DNA of 64,000 nucleotides, taken from NCBI GenBank assembly GCA_000498155.1, contig AXZN01000024.1, positions 496,001 to 560,000 on the forward strand, in the 5' to 3' direction. Below the pieces are notes generated by a model. It was not told where the DNA came from, did not search any database, and was given only the letters and a program-made list of their open reading frames with translations. Both the position numbers and the translations under genes were made by a program. Shown one piece after another: positions 12,053 to 20,518 of this stretch; within the stretch, counting starts at the first letter, position 1, and each line of letters begins with the position of its first letter. Origin of the DNA: Shiraia sp. slf14. Taxonomy: Eukaryota; Ascomycota; Dothideomycetes; Pleosporales; Shiraiaceae.

Positions 12053-12391
12053 CTAGCGCTTGAGGGGTTGCAAGGTCAAGCCAAGTTTCTTTGCATCGAG
12101 GATGCAACGAAATGGGCCGTTGTAGAACTGTGTCAAGTGCTGGTGGCTCGATGAACCGTCATCGAATCCTTGAGGAGGCACCCATGCCTTGAGTTGGGCT
12201 ACTACCGTGGCTCGGAGTTGCTCTCGTTGCTTGTTCCAGGACACGGGAGTCTCTCTTCCGAAGACTTTGTCTACCTTTTTACCGCGTGATACCCAGTTTG
12301 TGAATTCCGCCCAACAGAGTTGATCAACTGGTGGCCATCCACTATTTGTTGTAGTCTCGGTAGGACTCTCTGATGTTACAGGGCTTGCCAT
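12053..12391 (-). CDS. Hypothetical small protein (112 aa)
   Basis: I do not recognise this protein. The frame starts at an ATG at 12391 and has ordinary, non-repetitive composition: a Ser/Thr-rich N-terminus, then a Trp-rich stretch (GWPPVDQLCWAEFTNWVSRG), a basic region and a C-terminus ending in TLQPLKR. There is no signal peptide or membrane segment. It lies between two repeat loci and could be a lineage-specific gene, a gene fragment, or a chance frame. No intron is needed. Confidence 0.4.
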   Translation of the reverse strand: MASPVTSESPTETTTNSGWPPVDQLCWAEFTNWVSRGKKVDKVFGRETPVSWNKQREQLRATVVAQLKAWVPPQGFDDGSSSHQHLTQFYNGPFRCILDAKKLGLTLQPLKR

Positions 12392-12457
12392 TGAGCTCCC
12401 ATCGTGAGATGTAATTGAATCTTAATCGGATATTTGATTGGCTATGCGTTTGATTCA

Positions 12458-12690
12458 CGATTGTGTTAAGTGGTGTCGAGATCTCTGAACTGCAAGACCA
12501 ATGCTAGAGAAGTAACATGGTGTGCACGGATACTCTCGCATGGCGTGGTAAACATTCAATCTTATAGTAAGCTGAAGCCTACAAGGCCTCTTGAAACTAT
12601 CAACGTTCTTGTGTATTGTTATCTGTCGTCTTCTGCGGCCTAATTTTACAGGCTTCCACTTGATCAAAACAAGCTCCTTTACATAATTAT
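12458..12690 (-). mobile_element. MITE-like element (copy 3, reverse orientation)
   Basis: The family core is in reverse orientation: TAGTAAGCTGAAGCCTACAA, ACTATCAACGTTCTTGTGTA and TTATCTGTCGTCTTCTGCGG. The right terminal repeat (TTCCACTTGATCAAAACAAG followed by CTCCTT) is well preserved. The left end is weak (TTAAGTGG near 12467). Confidence 0.65.
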
Positions 12691-12790
12691 ATTACTCAAT
12701 CAAAAAACGTTTTACAAATTCTTTACCTTATTTAATTTGCTTTGCCTGCTAAACTATATACAGTGTTAAAAACTTCTCGTACAGACCGTC

Positions 12791-12812
12791 TGTCACGTGC
12801 ATGTCACGTGCA
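12791..12812. promoter_or_regulatory. Tandem CACGTG (E-box) sites
   Basis: The 11-bp unit TGTCACGTGCA occurs twice head to tail. Each copy holds the bHLH-type palindrome CACGTG. The pair ends 18 bases before the ATG of the small Ala-rich ORF at 12831. Function is inferred from motif and placement only. Confidence 0.35.
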
Positions 12813-12830
12813 TAGGCTAGCGCCTACTAT

Positions 12831-12992
12831 ATGAATCCTGCTGCTGCTGCCGCCTCCGCCGCCGCCACCACTCCTACCACCGCCATGAGCCCCGCTGCTG
12901 TCGCTTCGACCGATGTCCTGGATCTACGCATGGACGAATCTGCCGACAACGATGACGATGCTATCGGTTACGTATCGAGCAACGACGACTAA
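12831..12992 (+). CDS. Small Ala-rich, acidic-tailed ORF (53 aa)
   Basis: ATG at 12831 to TAA at 12990. The N-terminal third is Ala/Thr/Pro-rich, partly from GCN codon runs. The C-terminal half is acidic (RMDESADNDDDAIGYVSSND). I recognise no family. It could be a small regulatory peptide, the truncated 5' end of a former gene, or a chance frame in repeats. The two CACGTG sites immediately upstream are its only supporting context. Confidence 0.28.
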   Translation: MNPAAAAASAAATTPTTAMSPAAVASTDVLDLRMDESADNDDDAIGYVSSNDD

Positions 12993-13095
12993 AGGCCTCC
13001 ATTTATCGTTTCGCGCACGCTCTGTACAGCTCTTATACTATTCTTTCGCTTGCCGACCGACAATACGATACCCCGATGCTCTTTTTCACGCCCAG

Positions 13096-13522
13096 CTATT
13101 GATTCAGTTCTCTAGCCCATGATGAATACATGCTATTGATTTAGTTCTCTAGCCCATGATGAATACATGCTATTGATTAAGTTCTCTAGCCCATGATGAA
13201 TACATGCTATTGATTAAGTTCTCTAGCCCATGATGAATACATGCTATTGATTAAGTTCTCTAGCCCATGATGAATACATGCTATTGATTAAGTTCTCTAG
13301 CCCATGATGAATACATGCTATTGATTAAGTTCTCTAGCCCATGATGAATACATGCTATTGATTAAGTTCTCTAGCCCATGATGAATACATGCTATTGATT
13401 AAGTTCTCTAGCCCATGATGAATACATGCTATTGATTAAGTTCTCTAGCCCATGATGAATACATGCTATTGATTAAGTTCTCTAGCTTCCCCTTTACATG
13501 CTATTGATTCAGTTCTCTAGCC
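13096..13522 (+). repeat. 37-bp minisatellite, locus B (about 11.5 copies)
   Basis: Ten near-identical 37-bp units open CTATTGATTAAGTTCTCTAG and end CCCATGATGAATACATG. They are followed by one 35-bp unit (ending CTTCCCCTTTACATG) and a 22-bp partial unit. The 35-bp form is the same as locus A. The array runs directly into the 14-bp array at about 13524. Confidence 0.93.
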
Positions 13523-13523
13523 T

Positions 13524-13687
13524 ATGAAGCTTGTATGAAGCTTGTTGTATGAAGCTTGTTGTATGAAGCTTGTTGTATGAAGCTTGTTGTATGAAGCTTG
13601 TTGTATGAAGCTTGTTGTATGAAGCTTCTTGTATGAAGAAACTGTATGAAGCTTGTATGGAGCAGCTTGTATGAAGCATCTTGTATG
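13524..13687 (+). repeat. 14-bp minisatellite, left flank of large array
   Basis: About seven copies of GAAGCTTGTTGTAT, then degenerate 13- and 14-bp monomers (GAAGAAACTGTAT, GAAGCATCTTGTAT) that lead into the 27-bp array. All units share the GAAG...TGTAT frame. Confidence 0.88.
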
Positions 13688-14551
13688 AAGAAACTGTATG
13701 AAGGAACTTGTATGAAGAAACTGTATGAAGGAACTTGTATGAAGAAACTGTATGAAGGAACTTGTATGAAGAAACTGTATGAAGGAACTTGTATGAAGAA
13801 ACTGTATGAAGGAACTTGTATGAAGAAACTGTATGAAGGAACTTGTATGAAGAAACTGTATGAAGGAACTTGTATGAAGAAACTGTATGAAGGAACTTGT
13901 ATGAAGAAACTGTATGAAGGAACTTGTATGAAGAAACTGTATGAAGGAACTTGTATGAAGAAACTGTATGAAGGAACTTGTATGAAGAAACTGTATGAAG
14001 GAACTTGTATGAAGAAACTGTATGAAGGAACTTGTATGAAGAAACTGTATGAAGGAACTTGTATGAAGAAACTGTATGAAGGAACTTGTATGAAGAAACT
14101 GTATGAAGGAACTTGTATGAAGAAACTGTATGAAGGAACTTGTATGAAGAAACTGTATGAAGGAACTTGTATGAAGAAACTGTATGAAGGAACTTGTATG
14201 AAGAAACTGTATGAAGGAACTTGTATGAAGAAACTGTATGAAGGAACTTGTATGAAGAAACTGTATGAAGGAACTTGTATGAAGAAACTGTATGAAGGAA
14301 CTTGTATGAAGAAACTGTATGAAGGAACTTGTATGAAGAAACTGTATGAAGGAACTTGTATGAAGAAACTGTATGAAGGAACTTGTATGAAGAAACTGTA
14401 TGAAGGAACTTGTATGAAGAAACTGTATGAAGGAACTTGTATGAAGAAACTGTATGAAGGAACTTGTATGAAGAAACTGTATGAAGGAACTTGTATGAAG
14501 AAACTGTATGAAGGAACTTGTATGAAGAAACTGTATGAAGGAACTTGTATG
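13688..14551 (+). repeat. 27-bp higher-order minisatellite, 32 copies
   Basis: Thirty-two essentially perfect 27-bp units, each a 13-mer (GAAGAAACTGTAT) joined to a 14-mer (GAAGGAACTTGTAT). Because 27 is divisible by three, any stop-free frame stays open across the array. That produces 9-residue peptide repeats on both strands (KKLYEGTCM on plus, SSFIQFLHT on minus). I treat these as by-products, since there is no flanking coding context, start context or other domain. Confidence 0.93.
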
Positions 14552-14812
14552 AGGGAGCTTGTATGAAGGATCCCGTATGAGGGAGCTTGTATGAAGGAAC
14601 CCGTATGAAGGAACTGTCTGAAGGAACTGTCTGAAGGAACTTGTATGAGGGAGCTTGTATGAGGGAGCTTGTATGAGGGAGCTTGTATGAGGGAGCTTGT
14701 ATGAGGGAGCTTGTATGAGGGAGCTTGTATGAGGGAGCTTGTATGAGGGAGCTTGTATGAGGGAGCTTGTATGAGGGAGCTTGTATGAGGGAGCTTGTAT
14801 GAGGGAGCTTGT
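14552..14812 (+). repeat. 14-bp minisatellite, right flank, merging into a MITE end
   Basis: Variant 14-mers (GAAGGATCCCGTAT, GAAGGAACTGTCT) are followed by twelve units of GAGGGAGCTTGTAT starting at 14647. The last unit (14801) does not end in GTAT but continues GTTTTCAATAAGTGGAA, which is the terminal repeat of MITE copy 4. Confidence 0.9.
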
Positions 14813-15038
14813 TTTCAATAAGTGGAATCCAAACAGGTTGAAGACGAACACCTCACGTTCATGATAACGCAACAGAGATACACACCTTTTTGAAATGTAG
14901 TATCACTGCAATGTTATAATAAGCTGAAGCCCAAGGCTTTCTCAAACTATCAATGTTCTTGTGTCTTGTGTATTGTTATCTGTCGTCTTTTGCGGGCGTG
15001 ATTTTATAAGGCTTCCACTCAATAAAAACGAACTCCTT
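14802..15038 (-). mobile_element. MITE-like element with clear terminal inverted repeats (copy 4)
   Basis: Left end 14804-14827 (GGAGCTTGTTTTCAATAAGT, then GGAA) and right end 15013-15036 (TTCCACTCAATAAAAACGAA, then CTCC) are imperfect inverted repeats of about 24 bp. The element is about 237 bp and non-coding. Its core (AATAAGCTGAAGCC, TATTGTTATCTGTCGTCTTT) is in reverse orientation relative to copies 1, 2 and 5. The left end is shared with the last minisatellite unit. Confidence 0.78.
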
Positions 15039-15642
15039 CGTAGATATTGTCATGCCTAACCGAAGAGCACGTCGCCAAGACGAATGGATACAGTCTCGGT
15101 TTGGAGGTAGTTGTCCAGAGCAGCTTAGGTATACGCTTGGTCAAGCGCTCATTATTACTTTAGGATGTAGTCCTGGCCAATGAAGTCAGTCGTCCTAGTT
15201 ATTGTCCTCCAAATCTTGTCTGATACAGCCTATACATTACGTCTAAGGGGGAAAGCAGAACCACACATTATTACGTCGCAGAAGACGACAGACAACCATG
15301 CATAAGAACAATAACAATGTCATAAAGCCTCGTAGTCTTCAGCTCGCTATATTAATATTTTGGCTACGTAGGTGTGCATTCTGGAGCGTTATGTTTTTCT
15401 GTAGGCAGATCTCGGATTTTTTGTAGGGATCCAGTGGTTAAAACGAGCTGCTTTGTATGTAGCATGGTAGGTAGGTAGGTATGAGCACAGACCAGAAACT
15501 AGGCAAATCACTAGTTAGGTAGTGAATCACTGCCAAGACACTGCCGCCTAAAACATGCTTATATCACTTTGTTGTGATGAGGAACGTTCAGCATCCTCAT
15601 AATTCCCACCTTACCTCCGCGACTCACTCTCGTTGCTGAATC
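15039..15642. other. Spacer between MITE copy 4 and the RT-like gene
   Basis: It contains MITE copy 5 and a short GGTA/GTAG run near 15468-15481. The last 100 bases are the likely promoter and 5' UTR of the RT-like gene. No other gene is seen. Confidence 0.5.
15268..15455 (+). mobile_element. MITE-like element (copy 5, degenerate)
   Basis: The core blocks GTCGCAGAAGACGACAGACA, ATAAAGCCTCGTAGTCTTCA and GTAGGTGTG match the family. The right end CCAGTGGTTAAAACGAGCTG resembles the terminal repeat. The left terminal repeat is not recognisable. Confidence 0.6.
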
Positions 15643-18600
15643 ATGGCGTCTGGCAGCGTTTTCTCCGAAACGCTACAAACTATCACGAACACCAAGCTCG
15701 AAGAGCTAGCCAAGCAGCGCCAGACTTTCGAAGAAGCATATGCGACATTGTTACATGCAGTGGAAACCGAACAAGACCGCTTGAAACGATTGATTCTTCT
15801 TGTAGATGGCACCAAGTCATGTCTCAATGTGAAGACAGAAACTAGCAAGGCCAAAAATGGTCGACTCGGTCGTGTCATTGGTGGAGGAACGCGCAATGCA
15901 CGTCTGGATGCCGATCTGAAGAACATCGACCGTTTCATCGAACAAGCCCAATTCGATCCCTCTATATCCGAGAAGGTGTTCGAGAATTGGCAAGAGTCGC
16001 TTTTGCAATACCTCTCGGTACAGTCCAGCAAGTTTCAGTACGCAGATTTGTATGGAAAGCTGGTGACTGAATGGCTGTCATCCGAAAAGAAAACTCCTGT
16101 AAGTTATAATGGCTTGGCCTCAATATGCTTCCCTTGTGGGCGGTGCTGATACTCAATCATAGCCTCATGGCGATGTGGAAATGGCCGAAAGTTTTGAAGA
16201 GTTACCTGGTGCCAAAAAGCTTGAAGCACGCAAAGAATGGGAAAAAAGGGTGTTCGAGGAGGGCCAGGTCGATGTGCAAGCTCTGAACTCCTACTTGGAG
16301 AAGTTATTCGTCTCGAATAAGAAAGACGCTGCTTCTCACTTACGAGATCTAAAAGAAGCAATCGGTAGTCTTGAGACAGAATTGAGCAATTCGTCACAAT
16401 TCAACGTCCCAACGCTTCGTTGGGTCATCAAAGGCCTCGCTGCCTCTGATCTGCTCTCAAATGAAAAAAGAGAAGCTCTGAAAGATTTTCTTAGTAACGA
16501 TGTCATCTTGAATGAGCTTGCCGATGTGCTCAACATGCGGATGACAGCACTTGATCGTTGGACCTGGGGTGATTTTGTGGCACTCGAACAACGTCGAAAG
16601 ATCAATGGCGGATGGTCTATTCACATGGATGCGGAAGTACTCCAGGCGATATTCCTCCATTATATTGGTGTCAAGTGGTCTGTGTTTTTGAAAGAAGCAT
16701 TCACCAAAATTCGGGACGAATCGAATGCGTGGAAAAGCAACCATACCGAGATTCCAAAGTCCCATACCTTGAAGCGAGCCCACTTCTTGGGTCATGAAGG
16801 GACTGTGATGTATGCTAATCTCGAGAACAAACGTAGCGAAATGTATCAAGACAGTTATTTTGCTCACCAATTACTTGACCACGAAGCTCAGCAGGTCGAA
16901 GTACGTGAAGGGTAAGTCACTCATCAAAACAGCACTGAAGAATTCATAACTGATTTTACATTTTAACTATAGAGAAGAAGAAGCCGAGGATCAGGAAACA
17001 CATCCACAAGCTATGAAGAAAAGGAAGCATGCCGTGCAAGGAGTCTCGAGATCTGTAGCCATGCCAGCACAGGGGTTCTGTGCGATGCAATCGCAATCGC
17101 AGATGAGAGCACAAATACCAGAGCCTCAACTAGATAAAGCTCAAAAATTCAGCTTGTTTCAACACGCAAGGGACGAGCAGATGAATAAGGTCTCCAAAGT
17201 CCCCAAACGGCCAATTGAGGCCAAGCAAGGCCTTTTACATCTTCTTTCTACCGAGATCATCCTCAATACGTCACTCTATGGACGAATCTCTTGCTTTCGC
17301 ACCGTCTTTGAATCATGGAACCCATTGTTACCACACCAAAGCGTACTTTCAGTCTTGAAGTTCTTTGGTGTGTCTGACAAGTGGATCAGGTTTTTCACCA
17401 AGTTCTTGCAGGCACCACTGAAATTCACTGAGGACGGGCCATTCACCGAGCCCCGACTGCGGCGACGAGGCACTCCTGGCTCGTACGCCCTAAGCGATGT
17501 CCTGGGTGAAGCTGTCTTGTTTTGTTTAGACTTCGCTGTCAATCAAGACACGGATGGTGCTATCTTGCACAGAATGTACGATGATCTCTGGTTTTGGCAC
17601 AAAGACTACGATGTATGCGTCAAAGCTTGGTCAACTGTTATCACGTTTGTGAATGTTATGGGTGTAGAGGTCAGTGCAAAGTGTGATAATGATCTCTCTC
17701 TATTCTGACAAAGATGTAGCTCAGTAACACCAAAACCGGTAATGTATGTATTCCACATGAAGATGATGACCAGATTGGTCGCCGTCTCCCAGATGGTAAA
17801 ATCCGCTGGGGGTTTCTGTACCTTCATCCGACTACAGGCCGTTTTGAGATTGATCAGGAAATGGTGGATGGTCATATCGAGGAACTCCGCAAACAACTAC
17901 AAGGCAAGAAGAGCGTTATAGATTGGATCCAAGGTAAGCTTCTTGCAAGTTGTTAGGCCTCACAATCTCACATCTTACAGCCTATAACTCGTACGCTGCA
18001 ACGTTCTTCAGCTCGAACTTTGGCACTGCAGCCAATTGCTTTGGCCGGGAGCATGTCGATCAGATGCTTGCTACGCATCGCCATGTGCAGGAAACTCTGT
18101 TCAACGGCCGTAGTGTTGTACAGTATCTGAGAGACACCATCCAAACTCGTTTCGAAGTCTCCGACATCCCAGATGGGTATGTCAATTCTAAACCTTACAA
18201 GAATGAAACGGTTGCTGACTCGATGCACAATAGATTCTTGTTCTTCCCAATCGAACTTGGCGGGTTAGATCTCAAGTCACCTTTTGTTAACCTCCTCCAA
18301 ATCCGCGAGTCTGTGCAGGAAGACCCCTGGGAGATCATGAGAACCTACAAGGAGAATGAACTAGACGCATATGCTAATCGCAAGGCTTTGTTCGACCGAG
18401 GTGACGTCTCAAGTCTCTGGCTCCCCGGCAATGCACGGGAGGCCCCACCCGATGCACATGAATTCTTTTCCTTCGATGACTTCGTTCTTTACCGCGAAGA
18501 GTATGGACCCCTGGACAAAGCACATCTACTCGAGACCTACGAAAAGTTACTGGAACGCCCGACTAAAAAACCTATTGATATTAGTCCGCAAGTGCAGCAG

Positions 18601-18807
18601 GCGCTGGATCAACTACAGGGCCAGGCAAACCTGAAGGGCATAACCTCGAATTGGGATTCCATGGACGATTATTGGAGATGGATTGCAGAGCTGTACGGTC
18701 CAGAGATGGCTCGGAAATTTGGCGGATTGAATGTAGTCGATCCTGGGCTGTTGCCCGTAGGCATGGTGGGGTTCTTCCGCGAAAGGAGAACGAAATGGCA
18801 GGGTTAA
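15643..18807 (+). CDS. Cellular reverse-transcriptase-like protein (rvt family), motif A Asp absent
   Basis: Exons: 15643-16098, 16163-16911, 16973-17669, 17720-17933 and 17981-18807, all with GT-AG introns, giving 980 aa. The N-terminus is coiled-coil-like (TKLEELAKQRQTFEEAYATL). The middle carries RT-type motifs in order: SWNPLLPHQSVLSVLKFFGV as the post-motif-A helix; RRRGTPGSYALSDVLGEAVL as motif B; MYDDLWFW (Tyr604-Asp605-Asp606) as motif C; and VNVMGVELSNTKTG as motif D, split by intron 3. The length, the coiled coil and the absence of LTR, RNase H or integrase fit the single-copy rvt genes of fungi; naming that family is recall-based. The catalytic Asp expected in motif A, just before FESWNP, is Val513, and no Asp occurs in roughly 60 residues upstream. 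The enzyme may be inactive or altered. The frame is fully intact, so it is not an obvious pseudogene. Confidence 0.82.
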
Positions 18808-20518
18808 GAACCATACAACAATGAGTTGGTAGCCATCGATGAGCGAGATTAGGCAAAATCGATTGGACGAATCACTCAAAGAACGCCAAAAATGCAGGTG
18901 ATTCCGAGTTGGGTTAAACGGTGGCATCGGTTAAGTACGAACTTTCCCAGTATTACCAATACTCGGGCCTGATAGGGCAATCATGGGGGTTTACCAATAT
19001 ATATACCTGTGTGTTCTCCAGTAAACCCTAGTATCACAATTATATTCAGAATGCGACCCGATGGATTTCTAAGAGTATTAAAAAGCACTGCAATACTACG
19101 ACTCATTCCTTTGTATTTCTCTAGGCCTCCGTATCTCAAAAGAAACAAATCACAATGTCGTTACCACTTCCAAACGTTTCACAACTGCCGTCATTACCTT
19201 CTTCAAGTATACAAAATTGCCTGGAAATACCGCAGTTGCATCAATTTTGGCCACTTTGCTCATCTATCAACGACCAATATCCTTGCTTCCAAGTACGGCA
19301 AGTGGTCGCGTGCCACCCCAATAATGCCTCAGCCATGGTACTTTCAAAGCGTGTAGAGATGCTTAAATCATTGCTAGATCAACACTTCAAAATTACCCTT
19401 TAGTATGGGCATCAAGGTCAAAATGAGTCAGGGACCAGCAGCTTGGTACCCATTATTCGCCGGAGAGACGCCTATCCTACGCAGCAACGTCCTATTCTGC
19501 CTCCCCACAAGCGCTAACCCTGTGGGCCTCTCAGGTACTTTTGAGCTTAATTTGACTCCAGACCAATGATAGAAACCGCAGTCTTTCAGCAGTATTGACT
19601 TGTATACCAGCATCCAAACTTCGCGAGTATGATAACGAGGCCTTCAAGAAACCATAACCTGGGTATCTTTCCATCACGGATAGTGACACGATGATTGAGA
19701 AGCCTTGGGTCAGTGCATACAGCATAGGAACTGCACTCCTTCAATCAATGCATGGTGGCACAGCATGGGGAGCATGGCACCTTGATGTTGGCCACAACGT
19801 GAGCTGTTGAGTCCTGTTGGCGATCACAAGCCATTTAACTACCTGACCATGGACCCAATTTTGCATTTTGAGGGATAGCACGAGCCATTATGCAGTTTCC
19901 ACTGCGGCGATGCGCTGTACGATTACGACGTTCACCGCCTCGTGTGGGCTGGCTGGCACTTTCCGATATATGGCAATCCTGTTGAGCATTCTAGATGCTT
20001 GGTCAGACTTTCAAGATGAGATACTTGATTATCCAAGGCTTGTGATGATGATTGCGGCAATAAACTATTGTTTGGCACTGCGACGTTCCGACAAACGACG
20101 CTAAAAGGCGATGCTCCGGGTGCCCAGATGTCAGTGGCAAACCAACGGAGAACAATCTGGGGAACTAGCAACCGCAATCGCGTGGGATGAATCCGCCCCA
20201 TCAGCGTTCGTGGAGCTACATTGATCAATGAGAACTGGAATCAAGGTGTAGCACGGCGCTAGGTTAGCACGTCATCGGCCCATAGCTCGGCACAGAAAGG
20301 CACTGTGATGTTCTCGGAATCCTAAGCGAATCTATCCATCAGTCTACCCAACGAACGCGAATTTTCTGCACGTCCCAATTCTGTGGCCTACCCAGTAGAT
20401 GTGGATCCAGACTTGGTAACGCATGGTGACAGGTCCCAGAAACATTATATACGTCTGTTGTCTGTCGGTCGTGCCAGTTCATACTCCCATCAACTTCCCT
20501 CTCAACAATCTTTAGACG
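18808..20518. other. Gene-poor spacer
   Basis: I see no gene in these 1.7 kb; frames are short and lack family character. The last 80 bases contain a TATATA-like box (ATTATATACG, about 20444-20453) and a pyrimidine-rich leader before the ATRR start. The rest may be decayed sequence. Confidence 0.5.

Larger units (their letters stand above)
12392..12830. other. Repeat-bearing spacer
   Basis: The spacer holds MITE copy 3 (12458-12690), an AT-rich stretch (12690-12770) and the duplicated CACGTG sites. No gene is seen; a 70-codon minus frame covers the MITE and is a shadow of it. Confidence 0.5.

Noticed and set aside
13524..14812. CRISPR-like repeat array
   Set aside because: The units are directly contiguous with no unique spacers, and the host is a eukaryote; this is a minisatellite.
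13517..14872. 451-codon minus-strand frame and 306-codon plus-strand frame across the 27-bp array
   Set aside because: Both arise because the repeat unit is a multiple of three without stops. They have no non-repeat domain, no start context and are open on both strands at once.
15643..18807. Calling the RT-like gene a retrotransposon
   Set aside because: It has five exons with ordinary introns, no RNase H, integrase, endonuclease or LTR, and its RT motifs fit the cellular rvt type.
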